Shown in pieces: positions 26,669 to 36,119 of a stretch of DNA of 64,000 nt. The stretch is from Sideroxydans sp. CL21 (GTDB lineage Bacteria > Pseudomonadota > Gammaproteobacteria > Burkholderiales > Gallionellaceae), in assembly GCF_902459525.1 (NCBI RefSeq), contig NZ_LR699166.1, positions 2,368,501 to 2,432,500 of the forward strand, written 5' to 3'. Made by a program: the position numbers and the translations under genes. Positions within the stretch are counted from its first letter, which is position 1, and every line of letters starts with the position of its first letter. The notes under the pieces are model-generated. The model was not told the origin of the DNA, ran no database searches, and worked only from the letters and a program-made list of their open reading frames with translations.

Positions 26669-28452
26669 AAGTCTACGAATGGTCCGAAAGAGAAATCTGG
26701 AACACGCTGACGAAGAAGCTGATGAGCTTCCTCTTCTTGTTCATGATCGATCTCTTCTATCTCTTCACCTATTTCAAGGTACGTCACGATATACAGGACA
26801 CACTGTCGAGTAACGGTGTCTCCGATCTGGCCACGACCTCGGTCATGGCGGATTTGAATTTCGGCTTGAAAATACTGCTCGTCCTCACGGTGATCGCCCT
26901 AGTCTGGAATATCCTCCAGATTCTCTACATGCGGCATTTGATCGTACATCCGGTAAAAACCATCACGGGAATTTTCGAAGAAATCAGCAAGGGTGAAGGT
27001 AATTTCTCGCGCGACCTGCCGCTCACCACCCACGACGAATTCAGGCAATTGGCTGAAAGCTACAATCTGTTTGCCAACAAAATGCGCCAGATCATCGGCG
27101 AGGTACGCAATGTGAGCGTTTCCATCGCCCGCGATGCTGTCCTGGTCAATGTAAACCTGGACGAAACGGCGACCAATGTTCATCAGCAGGCAAAGTTGAC
27201 GGATAGCGTATTTGTTGCCAGCAACGAGGCGACCAAGGCGATCGATGAAGTATCGCGAAGCACCCAGATCATTGCCAACTCGACCAATGTCAATCTGGAG
27301 CAAGCGCGAGTCTCGCTGCAGGAAATGCAGGACATTACCGAAAGAATCAACTCTGTCGGCGAAAAAGTGCTGCACTTCAACCACACCGTCGATGATTTGT
27401 GGCATCGCTCCGAAAGCGTCAATCAGTTCGCCACGGTTATCCGCAAGGTGGCCGACCAGACCAATCTTTTGGCCCTCAATGCTGCCATTGAGGCAGCTCG
27501 AGCCGGCGAGGCCGGACGCGGTTTCGCCGTCGTCGCCGACGAGGTCAGGAAACTCGCCGACAGCGTCAATAAAGCAGCCACTGAAATCACGGGCAACGTC
27601 GCTGCCATGCTGTCTCAGGTCAAGAGCACGCGCACCGAGAACGACGAGATCAACATCGACGTACAGCATACGCGTGATGTTGTTGGCAGGTCTTCCGCGC
27701 AGTTCCGGAAAATGGTGGGAGACTTCGAGCTTACAGGCGAACAGTTACTCCAAATCGCTGCCGCGATGGAGCAGTTATCGGCAACGAATGCTCAGGTTCA
27801 CGAAAATGTGGGTTCCATTCATGATTTATCTGCTCGTGTATCCGGTCACATGACGGATTCAAGCAAACGTACTGCAGTTCTGTCCCAATCGACCGAGGGC
27901 ATACAGGAACTGGTTTCCCGTTTCAATATCGGTGTTGGAATATTTGAAGAAGTAGTCGGGAAGACACGTATATTCCGCGACAAACTTAAAGCGGAACTGG
28001 AAGCGATGGCCCATTCCGGTCAAGACATCTTCGACAAGAACTACGCGCCAATTGGCAAAAGAAAACCGCAAAAATACCGTGTGTCCTGGGGCGAAGAATA
28101 CACGCGGCGCTGTCAGTCGCTACTGGAAGATGCATTACGCCTTATTCCGGGATGCATATACGCGGTGGGTGTCAATACGGATGGTTACTTGTCGTCACAC
28201 AATTTGAAGTTTTCCAAGCCGCTGACTGGGGACGATGCGGTGGATATAGTTGGCAACCGCTGCAACCGGAAATTCGATGCCCCTGGTGAGCTGCGGGCGG
28301 CAAAGAACACCAACCCGGTGTTATTGCGCACCTATCGGCGCGACACCGGAGAGGTGCTGTGTGATATCGCCATGCCCATCGAGATAGATGGCCGCCTGTG
28401 GGGCAATGTCCGGGTCGGGATCACGGCTGAAAATCTCGTTAGCGTAAATTGA
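26653..28452 (+). CDS. methyl-accepting chemotaxis protein
   Basis: A 599-residue chemoreceptor. Two membrane helices (about 18-37 and 76-97) enclose only about 40 periplasmic residues, so ligand sensing is probably not in the periplasm. A HAMP domain (about 95-150) and the signalling domain follow, with the hairpin tip sequence [19 protein letters not shown]. The C-terminal 120 residues (about 475-595) form an additional globular domain, Cache/PAS-like, with two cysteines ([16 protein letters not shown]), where a cytoplasmic signal might be sensed. GGAGGGCATC precedes the ATG at 26653. The next gene starts ten bases after its stop. Confidence 0.93.
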   Translation: MNTFQEVYEWSEREIWNTLTKKLMSFLFLFMIDLFYLFTYFKVRHDIQDTLSSNGVSDLATTSVMADLNFGLKILLVLTVIALVWNILQILYMRHLIVHPVKTITGIFEEISKGEGNFSRDLPLTTHDEFRQLAESYNLFANKMRQIIGEVRNVSVSIARDAVLVNVNLDETATNVHQQAKLTDSVFVASNEATKAIDEVSRSTQIIANSTNVNLEQARVSLQEMQDITERINSVGEKVLHFNHTVDDLWHRSESVNQFATVIRKVADQTNLLALNAAIEAARAGEAGRGFAVVADEVRKLADSVNKAATEITGNVAAMLSQVKSTRTENDEINIDVQHTRDVVGRSSAQFRKMVGDFELTGEQLLQIAAAMEQLSATNAQVHENVGSIHDLSARVSGHMTDSSKRTAVLSQSTEGIQELVSRFNIGVGIFEEVVGKTRIFRDKLKAELEAMAHSGQDIFDKNYAPIGKRKPQKYRVSWGEEYTRRCQSLLEDALRLIPGCIYAVGVNTDGYLSSHNLKFSKPLTGDDAVDIVGNRCNRKFDAPGELRAAKNTNPVLLRTYRRDTGEVLCDIAMPIEIDGRLWGNVRVGITAENLVSVN

Positions 28453-28462
28453 GGTCTGCGGT

Positions 28463-31400
28463 ATGAATCGAGAATCAGAAGACGTCATAGAATCGATAGA
28501 TATATTCACGTGGGACGATAACTTCAACACGGGAATTCCCAAGATCGATGAACAGCACAAGAAACTAGTCAAATTAATCAATATTCTCGCAAGTCATATC
28601 GCATTTCAGTCCAACAGTCCTGAACTGAATCTTGTTTTCAATGAGCTTCTGGACTATGCCACGCATCATTTCCAAACCGAAGAAGAAATCTGGCATAGGT
28701 ATCTCCCTGACGACGATTTAGAATCCATACATATCGCTGTTCATCACGGTTTTCTCGCCAATATACTCAAGTTAAAAGCAGAACAAAGCACCAATCTATC
28801 GGAAAGATTGACAGAAGAAGTGCTCGGATATTTGATACGTTGGCTGGCCTCGCATATCCTGGACGAGGACCGGCACATAGCGATGGTTATATTGGCAATG
28901 CAGTCAGGCATGCCATTGGAGTCTGCCAAGGCGCATGCGCAGGAAAAAATGAACGGGGCATCGAGGGTATATAGAGACATCATCCATTCCCTCTTCGGCA
29001 ACCTATCAACCAACACATCGCATTTGAATCGGGAACTGGCCAAACATAAACTTATCGAAGCTGAACTCGTGCAATCTCGCAATGGGATTGCGGAACGTGA
29101 AATTGCTTTCCGTACGTTGGTAGAAAACACCCCGGATACTATTGTCCGCTATGATGGTAATTGTCGTCGCATATACGCAAACCCGGTCCTGGTGAGCCAA
29201 ATTGGCAAGCCATTCGATGAGATTATTGGTACAACACCTGCAGAATCTGCTCAACCAGAAATGTTGGCGTATGAGGAAACAATCAAGGAAGTAATCAGGA
29301 ATGGCCAGCCAGGTACTTTTTTGCTGAAATGGAAGAATATAAGTGGGGAAGATATTTATTCCGACCTTCGATTAATTCCTGAACACGATCCTGCGGGGAA
29401 CATAATCAGTGTGTTGGGCATTGGTACGGATATAACCAAGCGCGTAAAAGTCGAGCAAGATTTGAGAAGTGAAAGCGAGAAGAACCTCATACTCTTGCGA
29501 AATGCCAGCGACGGCATTCACATTCTTGATGCTCAAGGTAACATTATCGAGGCAAGCGACTCATTTTGTGCCTTGCTGGGCTACAACCATAGTGAAGTAA
29601 TTGGCATGAATGTTTCACATTGGGACGCCAAATTCAGCGATTTCGAGCTAAATGAACGTGCAAAATTAATATACCTGGAAAATAAACGTTCCCAGTTTGA
29701 GACCAGTCACCTGCGCAAAGATGGAACGATTATTGAGGTGGAAGTCAGCATCTTCCCTCTTGAGTTGAATGGTGAACCAGTAATGTTTTGCTCATCGCGA
29801 GACATAACAGAGCGCAAGCAAGCCGAAATAGCACTGCTACAGCAAAATCAATTCTCTGAAGATATCATCAACAGCCTGCCCGGTATATTCTACATGGTGG
29901 ACCTGCAAGGAAATTTCGTTCGTGTGAACTCTCAATTTATGGAAGTGACCGGTTATTCTAAAGCCGAACTTGATGGCATGAACGCATTAGGTCTGTTTGA
30001 AGAGCAAGACAGTTTCCTGCTCATACAGAAGGCGCAAGAAGTCTTTGAAAATGGCAACGCTGAAGCAGAAATTGAATTAATAACCAAGTCCAGGCAAAAA
30101 ATCCCATACTACTTTACCGGGAGACGCACCAGCATCAACAATCGTTTATACGTTGTGGGTATCGGAACGGACATCACCGAACAAAGAAAGGCTAAAGAAC
30201 GAATTATCAGGTTGGCAAACTTCGACCAACTCACCGGCTTGCCAAATCGAACTCTGCTTAATGACCACTTCAGATACGCCATCAATCTGGCGCAACGGAG
30301 TGGTAAGTTTTTGGCGGTGTTGTTCCTCGATCTCGATCATTTCAAGGACATCAATGACACACTGGGGCACAGTATTGGTGACCAGGTTTTGATGGAGGTG
30401 TCCAGGCGACTCAAGTCAGCATTGCGCGAAGAAGACACTCTGTCACGTCAAGGCGGAGATGAATTCATATTGATTCTGCCAGGATCTGATGCGGATGGTG
30501 CGGCATTGGTAGCCACGAAACTGATCGAAATCATTTCACAGCCTTGTGTTGTCGGGACGAGTGAATTGATAGTCACGCCTTCTATTGGCATCGCAATCTA
30601 TCCACATGATGGTGATACACAAGAATTGCTGTCCAAAAATGCCGACGCTGCCATGTATCGTGTCAAACATGAAGGGCGCAATAACTATCATTTTTATTCG
30701 GCTGAAATGCAAGCGCAGTCTGAGCGCAATCTGAAGCTGGCGAATGCCCTGCGGCACGCATTGGTGCGAAACGAATTTCAAGTGCATTACCAACCCCAAT
30801 TGTCTTTGCAAGATAGCCGCATTGTTGGCGTGGAAGCCTTGCTTCGTTGGCAGCATCCGGAATTAGGAATGATTTCACCAGCGGAATTTATCCCGATAGC
30901 CGAAAATAATGGACAGATCATTCCTATAGGAGAATGGGTGTTGCGTACCGCAACAGAGCAATTGAAAGATTGGATGGATGAAGGACTATCGCCGATGATG
31001 ATGGCAGTGAATCTATCCGCTGTGCAGTTCCGCCAAAAAGATTTGTCTGAATTGATTACCCGCATTCTGGATGATGTGAAGCTGCCATATCAATATCTTG
31101 AGCTTGAATTAACCGAAGCAGCGACGATGGATAACCCCCTTGCAGCTATTGAGACGATGGACAAACTGCGTGAACACGGCATACGCCTGTCCATTGACGA
31201 CTTTGGAACGGGTTACTCCAGCTTGAGTTATCTAAAACAATTCAACGTGTACAAGTTAAAGATTGATCAGTCCTTCGTCAGTGACATCACCAACGATCAG
31301 GATGATAAAGCAATCGTGACCGCCATCATCAACATGGCAAGCAGTCTCGGCATGCAAACCATCGCGGAAGGTGTGGAAACCGCCAGTCAGTTGGCATTTC

Positions 31401-31492
31401 TACGTTTGCAGGGTTGCAATGAAGTTCAGGGCTACTATTTCAGCAAGCCCCTAACGAAAAATGAATTCGAAACGTTCGCCAGGGAGCATTAA
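28463..31492 (+). CDS. hemerythrin-PAS-GGDEF-EAL signalling protein
   Basis: A 1009-residue soluble protein. The N-terminal bacteriohemerythrin domain (about 10-150) has diiron ligand motifs: DEQHKKL, HHFQTEEEIW, HHGFL and HILDEDRH. Three PAS domains follow (about 200-325, 335-455, 460-575). GGDEF (about 580-740) is intact (RQGGDEF) with an inhibitory RxxD (REED) five residues before it. EAL (about 755-1000) has VEALLRWQHP and DDFGTGYSSLSYLK, so both catalytic activities are plausible. It probably couples oxygen or redox state to c-di-GMP turnover. It forms an operon with the chemoreceptor upstream. Confidence 0.95.
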   Translation: MNRESEDVIESIDIFTWDDNFNTGIPKIDEQHKKLVKLINILASHIAFQSNSPELNLVFNELLDYATHHFQTEEEIWHRYLPDDDLESIHIAVHHGFLANILKLKAEQSTNLSERLTEEVLGYLIRWLASHILDEDRHIAMVILAMQSGMPLESAKAHAQEKMNGASRVYRDIIHSLFGNLSTNTSHLNRELAKHKLIEAELVQSRNGIAEREIAFRTLVENTPDTIVRYDGNCRRIYANPVLVSQIGKPFDEIIGTTPAESAQPEMLAYEETIKEVIRNGQPGTFLLKWKNISGEDIYSDLRLIPEHDPAGNIISVLGIGTDITKRVKVEQDLRSESEKNLILLRNASDGIHILDAQGNIIEASDSFCALLGYNHSEVIGMNVSHWDAKFSDFELNERAKLIYLENKRSQFETSHLRKDGTIIEVEVSIFPLELNGEPVMFCSSRDITERKQAEIALLQQNQFSEDIINSLPGIFYMVDLQGNFVRVNSQFMEVTGYSKAELDGMNALGLFEEQDSFLLIQKAQEVFENGNAEAEIELITKSRQKIPYYFTGRRTSINNRLYVVGIGTDITEQRKAKERIIRLANFDQLTGLPNRTLLNDHFRYAINLAQRSGKFLAVLFLDLDHFKDINDTLGHSIGDQVLMEVSRRLKSALREEDTLSRQGGDEFILILPGSDADGAALVATKLIEIISQPCVVGTSELIVTPSIGIAIYPHDGDTQELLSKNADAAMYRVKHEGRNNYHFYSAEMQAQSERNLKLANALRHALVRNEFQVHYQPQLSLQDSRIVGVEALLRWQHPELGMISPAEFIPIAENNGQIIPIGEWVLRTATEQLKDWMDEGLSPMMMAVNLSAVQFRQKDLSELITRILDDVKLPYQYLELELTEAATMDNPLAAIETMDKLREHGIRLSIDDFGTGYSSLSYLKQFNVYKLKIDQSFVSDITNDQDDKAIVTAIINMASSLGMQTIAEGVETASQLAFLRLQGCNEVQGYYFSKPLTKNEFETFAREH

Positions 31493-31564
31493 GTCACCAA
31501 CTTTTCTTATTCGATGATTGGCAGATAATTTATAGATACAAGCGCAACTTCAACAGGAGGTCGA

Positions 31565-31984
31565 GTGCCTGAACAAGATATTGACGCAGATTTGTTTGCC
31601 GGACTGCGGGAGTTGGCTGAATCGTCTTTTCCAAAACACTGCAAAAATTGCGGCCGGGAATATCGGGACTCCGCTGAGTTCCTCACTGCCACGCAGCCCT
31701 TGCGTGCCGATTCCAGCGGGTTGAAGCAAAGCCGTGATGATGATGACCATGTCATCGTGGATCTCTTCCGAAACTGCGTCTGCGGTTCGACCTTGCTTGA
31801 AAGTTTTTGGAATCGGCGTGATCTTAGCGAAGACGGTATCAAGCGTCGCATGCGATTTCAGGATATGGTAGACAAACTGGGCGGAATGGGATGTCCTGCT
31901 GAAACTGCGCGGGGTGAACTACTTAAACTCATGCGCGGACAGACGAACGACTTGCTGAACCTCGCCAAACGCAAAAAGCCTTGA
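31565..31984 (+). CDS. cysteine-pair (zinc-ribbon-like) protein of unknown function
   Basis: A 139-residue soluble protein starting at GTG behind the strong site AGGAGG. Two cysteine pairs, Cys26-x2-Cys29 (KHCKNCGREY) and Cys71-x-Cys73 (NCVCGST), could bind one zinc ion or an iron-sulfur cluster. The helical C-terminus ends in LLKLMRGQTNDLLNLAKRKKP. It sits between the hemerythrin-GGDEF-EAL gene and a PAS-GGDEF gene, both in the same direction with short gaps, so it is probably part of the same signalling operon. A decayed copy of its 3' end lies at about 33815-34024. Confidence 0.75.
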   Translation: MPEQDIDADLFAGLRELAESSFPKHCKNCGREYRDSAEFLTATQPLRADSSGLKQSRDDDDHVIVDLFRNCVCGSTLLESFWNRRDLSEDGIKRRMRFQDMVDKLGGMGCPAETARGELLKLMRGQTNDLLNLAKRKKP

Positions 31985-32019
31985 ATCGGTAAGCGGGTAC
32001 AAGCAAGAAGGGGCATATA

Positions 32020-33783
32020 TTGAACAATAAAAACTCAAACCAGAATAATTCAGGTCAGGCATTTGCGATCAGCATGATGCAGGATATGGTTGTTCCAACC
32101 TATGTTCTTGACGCCGACTGCCGCGTGTTGATTTGGAATCGCGCCTGTGAGCGCCTGACGGGTGTTCCTGCGACCGAAGTGGTTGGCACGCGCAACCACT
32201 GGCAGGCTTTTTACTCCGAAGAACGATTGTGTCTTGCGGACATTGTTGTTAAGGGTTGCGTGGAAGACCTGCCCTCACTTTACAATTCCCACGCCGAACC
32301 CTCCGAGCACGGATTTGGACTCAAAGCGGAGAACTGGTGCGTCATGCCCCGGCTAGGGACGCGTCTTTACCTGGCTATTGACGCCGGTCCGATTTATGCC
32401 GAAGACGGTCATTTGATTGCCGTGGTCGAAACTCTGCGCGACATGACTGAACGCAAGTTGGCCGAGCTGGGATTAATGGATGCAAAGGCGGCTGCGGAAA
32501 ATGCGCTTCAAAAACTGGATGAATCTACCCAGAATTTAAGAGTGTTATCAAGAGCAATCGAGCAGAGTCCTGTGATGAATATCATCACCGATGTCGATGG
32601 GGTGATCCAGTATGTCAATCCCAAGTTCCACGAGATTACCGGTTACACCTCCGATGAGGCCATCGGAAAAACCACCAGCATTCTTAACGCAGATGTACAT
32701 ACCAGGGAATTCTTTGCCGAACTTTGGGCGACGATCTCATCCGGGCGCGAATGGCATGGCGAGATGTGCAACAGAAAGAAGAATGGAGAGATTTACTGGG
32801 AAAATGTAAGCATATCCCCCATGCGCAACAGCAAAGGTGAAATCACCCAGTTTATTTCTTCCAAGGAGGACATTACCGAACGCAAACGTAACGAAGAAAA
32901 CCTGAAAATTACCGCCAGCGTATTTGCCAACAGCAATGACGGGATATTGATCACTGATTCGAACAACAACATTTTGGACGTCAATCCGGCTTTTACCCAG
33001 ATTACAGGCTATACCCGGGACGAGGTAATTGGCAAAAACCCCAAAATGCTGAGTTCAGGCCGGCAAGACAAAGAATTTTATGGCGCGATTTGGCAAACTC
33101 TGCAACAGAAGAAGGCGTGGCGCGGCGAGATATGGAATCGCCGCAAGTCCGGCGAGATTTATGCAGAGCTACTCTCAATTTCAGCCATTTGTGACGATGT
33201 CGGCAGCGTTCAGCGTTATGTGGGGGTATTTTCTGACATCAGCTATGTCAAAACACATGAGGCGGAACTGAGTCAAGTTGCCAATTACGATGCACTCACC
33301 GGCATTCCCAACCGGCGATTGCTGGCCGACCGTCTTGAACAGTCCATCGTGCGGGCACAACGGAGTGGAAAGATTTTGTCCGTCTGCTATTTGGACCTTG
33401 ATGGCTTCAAGCAAGTCAACGATCAGTATGGGCATGCTGCTGGTGACCAATTGCTTGTGGAAGTTACCCGTCGTTTGCAGAAGGTATTGCGCGCAGAGGA
33501 TACTTTGGCCCGTCTGGGCGGGGATGAGTTCGTAGTGCTACTCAATGATCTTGTGAGTGAGGATGAGTGCCTCCAAATACTGGATCGCATTCTGGCTATA
33601 GTCGCCACGCCGGTTCTTATTGGCAAGCATGAAACCGTTGTATCGGCGAGCATCGGCGTGACGTTCTATTCTTCCGGTAATGAAGACGGTGACACCCTGT
33701 TGCGCCATGCCGATCAGGCCATGTATATTGCCAAGCAGGCTGGAAAGAGTCGCTATTATTTATATGACGCGGAACTTAACTAG
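32020..33783 (+). CDS. PAS-PAS-PAS-GGDEF diguanylate cyclase
   Basis: A 587-residue soluble protein starting at TTG (32020) behind AAGAAGGGG. Three PAS domains (about 20-145, 175-290, 300-415) precede a GGDEF domain (about 420-580) with an intact RLGGDEF signature and an inhibitory RxxD (RAED) five residues upstream. There is no EAL domain, so it should only make c-di-GMP. The first PAS has the DADCRVLIWNRACERLTG pattern and several cysteines. It is the last clear gene of the signalling operon that begins with the chemoreceptor. Confidence 0.93.
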   Translation: MNNKNSNQNNSGQAFAISMMQDMVVPTYVLDADCRVLIWNRACERLTGVPATEVVGTRNHWQAFYSEERLCLADIVVKGCVEDLPSLYNSHAEPSEHGFGLKAENWCVMPRLGTRLYLAIDAGPIYAEDGHLIAVVETLRDMTERKLAELGLMDAKAAAENALQKLDESTQNLRVLSRAIEQSPVMNIITDVDGVIQYVNPKFHEITGYTSDEAIGKTTSILNADVHTREFFAELWATISSGREWHGEMCNRKKNGEIYWENVSISPMRNSKGEITQFISSKEDITERKRNEENLKITASVFANSNDGILITDSNNNILDVNPAFTQITGYTRDEVIGKNPKMLSSGRQDKEFYGAIWQTLQQKKAWRGEIWNRRKSGEIYAELLSISAICDDVGSVQRYVGVFSDISYVKTHEAELSQVANYDALTGIPNRRLLADRLEQSIVRAQRSGKILSVCYLDLDGFKQVNDQYGHAAGDQLLVEVTRRLQKVLRAEDTLARLGGDEFVVLLNDLVSEDECLQILDRILAIVATPVLIGKHETVVSASIGVTFYSSGNEDGDTLLRHADQAMYIAKQAGKSRYYLYDAELN

Positions 33784-33814
33784 CCATGCTTTTCATGCCA
33801 GATTCGATCCATTT

Positions 33815-34024
33815 ATGAGAAATCTGACAATACGGTTCGAGACATTAAACGACATTGGAAAGCTGCCTCATTTGCCCGGTAGGCTGACAAACCGTACAGC
33901 AAAATCAGCGCGGGGTGAACCGTTGAAACTCATGCGCGAACAATTGAATGACTTGCTGAATCTTTGGGTGCTAAATAACCGGGAATCTATAGGGATGCAC
34001 AACGCACTATTTTCTTATTTTTGA
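33815..34024 (+). pseudogene. degenerate copy of the 3' end of the cysteine-pair gene
   Basis: The encoded ARGEPLKLMREQLNDLLNL matches ARGELLKLMRGQTNDLLNL near the end of the 31565-31984 product, and about 57 bases around 33914-33970 are closely similar at the DNA level. Neither cysteine pair is present, and the open frame continues past the original stop. It is best read as a duplication remnant, though a short protein of 69 residues from the ATG at 33815 cannot be excluded. Confidence 0.65.
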
Positions 34025-34262
34025 TTTGCAGGCTTCGTTGATAACTAGCGCTTTTGTTGCGGGAAGGGCTACAATTATAAAACCGTGCGGATTCTCGCTG
34101 GCAGGTTTATCCGGTAAACTGAAACGAGCAACCATGCATCTGAACACCATGTTTGTGCCGATCGATCATTACCTAGTCTGCCTGACCCGAATATCAGCCA
34201 TGCCCATTCATTTGCAAGACCCCACCTTCTTAATAACCCAACCTGTCTGAAGGAAATTAAAA

Positions 34263-34700
34263 TTGACAAACATCGGAACCGTATTAAAACAGGAAATTTC
34301 CAGGCTGACACGCAAGGAGTTACGTAGCGAGACTCAAAGTCTGAAAAAATCTTCGGCGCATTATCGGGCCGAAATTGCAGCATTGAAACGCCGCACAGCC
34401 TCCCTCGAACAACAGTTGTCCCGTATCGCAAAGTCAATTTCAAATAATGCCGAAGTAAAGGCCAATCCCGAAGCGGCCAACAAGGCACGGTTTACTGCCA
34501 AGGGATTTAAATCGCTACGGCAGCGCCTTGGATTGTCTGCCATGGAAATTGGAACTTTGCTTGATGTGTCGGCACCAACGGTTTATAACTGGGAGGCGGG
34601 CAATTCCACTCCCCGTGCCAAGCAATTGGAACGGATAGTTGTATTGAGAGGTATGGGCAAACGGGAAATCCGTGCCATACTGCAAAATCTTTCCAAGTAA
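34263..34700 (+). CDS. helix-turn-helix DNA-binding protein (XRE-like)
   Basis: A 145-residue protein starting at TTG behind GAAGGAAATT. The first half (about 5-60) is a charged coiled coil, and the second half holds an XRE-type helix-turn-helix (LGLSAMEIGTLLDVSAPTVYNWE at about 94-116). The coiled coil probably mediates oligomerisation. Similar proteins occur as orphan genes in betaproteobacteria. The region between 34025 and its start has no supported gene. Confidence 0.8.
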   Translation: MTNIGTVLKQEISRLTRKELRSETQSLKKSSAHYRAEIAALKRRTASLEQQLSRIAKSISNNAEVKANPEAANKARFTAKGFKSLRQRLGLSAMEIGTLLDVSAPTVYNWEAGNSTPRAKQLERIVVLRGMGKREIRAILQNLSK

Positions 34701-34826
34701 ACTCATTAGAGTTTCGTACCAAGCGAGGAAGCTGCCTCTCGGGATATCGCATGTAGCAGCCGCAGTATGCATTGGCAAATCCGCCCATGCCGCTTTGCGT
34801 TAATTGATATATTTTAGGAGTTAATT

Positions 34827-34955
34827 TTGCCTGACAAACTGGACGAAGAACGATACATTCAGCACAAAGAACGAACCGAAAAAACTTTGAAAAAAGTGGT
34901 CATATTTGCTGCAGCCATTTTTGTGTTTATTATTATCGGTGCATTTTTCGTTTGA
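34827..34955 (+). CDS. 42-residue single-helix membrane protein
   Basis: TTTTAGGAG lies at proper distance from a TTG start. The product has a charged N-terminal half (LPDKLDEERYIQHKERTEK) and a C-terminal hydrophobic helix (VVIFAAAIFVFIIIGAFFV), a convincing tail-anchored layout. No relatives are recognised. It stands alone between the helix-turn-helix gene and a convergent coiled-coil gene. Confidence 0.65.
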   Translation: MPDKLDEERYIQHKERTEKTLKKVVIFAAAIFVFIIIGAFFV

Positions 34956-35079
34956 ACCTGACGGAATTCGCGTCGATCTTTCCCGTCTAGAAAACCAGAT
35001 GCGAACGCCGTTATCTATCCATACCACGGCACACCCGGATTTTTCGACTTGAGCTTGATGCCGCACTTCACAAATATGG

Positions 35080-35310
35080 TTAGAGGCTGGATGCTATTGT
35101 GGCTATCGTCACAGACAATGCGGCCAGCCAACCGAGTTCGCTGATATATTTGGTGTCATCCGTTGAAAGCTTCTCATTGTTGACAATTTTTGAATTCAGC
35201 TTTTCAAGTTCCGCATGCAACTCTTTCAGCTTGCCTTCCTGAAGCTGCAATTCTTCCCGTTTTAATTGTTGCGCTTCTTGCAGCTTGGTTACTTCCGATT
35301 TTTGTGTCAT
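35080..35310 (-). CDS. small coiled-coil protein with hydrophobic C-terminus
   Basis: A 76-residue protein: residues 1-50 form a Glu/Lys/Gln/Leu-rich coiled coil, and residues 57-76 (SELGWLAALSVTIATIASSL) a hydrophobic tail that may anchor it in the membrane. AAAGGAAA precedes the ATG. No family is recognised. The 289 bp upstream (35311-35599) hold its promoter region and nothing else I can support. Confidence 0.7.
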   Translation of the reverse strand: MTQKSEVTKLQEAQQLKREELQLQEGKLKELHAELEKLNSKIVNNEKLSTDDTKYISELGWLAALSVTIATIASSL

Positions 35311-35599
35311 GACGGTTTCCTTTCGCCTGGATTAGTTTGCTCTCTTCTGCATTGGGGGTAAATGAGATTTCCCCAGCTTCCGATACGGATGAAAACTCGG
35401 AGAGTTATAAACCTCTCATGACGTGAAGCTCGCCATTTGCATCGAATCCGATACCAACGCCACAAGAGTATACGTAAACAATATCGAAAACTCAGTGCGG
35501 AACCCAACACAGGAAACTCGACATGCATGCAAACACACTTGCCACTATTCATTCAAAATTCATTGCCAAGGCTGATTGCATGGCAACATGCATTTAGCC

Positions 35600-35989
35600 T
35601 CATGCAAATCGCTGCTGCAGATACTTGATGATATCGTCGGATTCATACATCCACTGAACATTGCCCCGGGCGTCCGCAATCCGCAGGCAAGGTGTCTGAA
35701 TCTTTCCGCCACCCTGCAGCAAATCGGCGCGTATGGAGGAATCAAGTTGCGCATCACGCAATTCTATCGGCAACGACAACCTTGACATTTCCTTGCGCAC
35801 TTTGATGCAGAACGGGCAGGTCTTGAAATGGTAAAGCGCCAGGCTGGCGCACTCCTTGTCTATTTTTTGTTGCGCTTCGTCGGCACGCACCATTCCTTCA
35901 GGCATGGACAGTTTCGCCCATAACAACATGAAAGGAGTCAACATCAGCCGCAATGCCCTGAAAAACTTTCTTATCATCCATCTGATCAT
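35600..35989 (-). CDS. membrane-anchored glutaredoxin-like protein
   Basis: A 129-residue protein with an N-terminal membrane helix (about 8-26) and a glutaredoxin fold carrying the dithiol motif CPFC (Cys58, Cys61) in ALYHFKTCPFCIKVRKEM and the cis-proline region KIQTPCLRI. I chose the ATG at 35989, with AGGGAT upstream, over a TTG thirty bases earlier. It should exchange thiols with glutathione or protein disulfides at the inner membrane face. Confidence 0.88.
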   Translation of the reverse strand: MIRWMIRKFFRALRLMLTPFMLLWAKLSMPEGMVRADEAQQKIDKECASLALYHFKTCPFCIKVRKEMSRLSLPIELRDAQLDSSIRADLLQGGGKIQTPCLRIADARGNVQWMYESDDIIKYLQQRFA

Positions 35990-36119
35990 ATCTATCCCTA
36001 AAACATATTGATGTTCCAAATGCAGGGTTACTGCTGCAAATGAACGGGGTGAATTTTACTGAATTCATGGTTGAATGCAGGACGAATATGTCCTTGTTTT
36101 GCAAATGGGCTATGGGACG

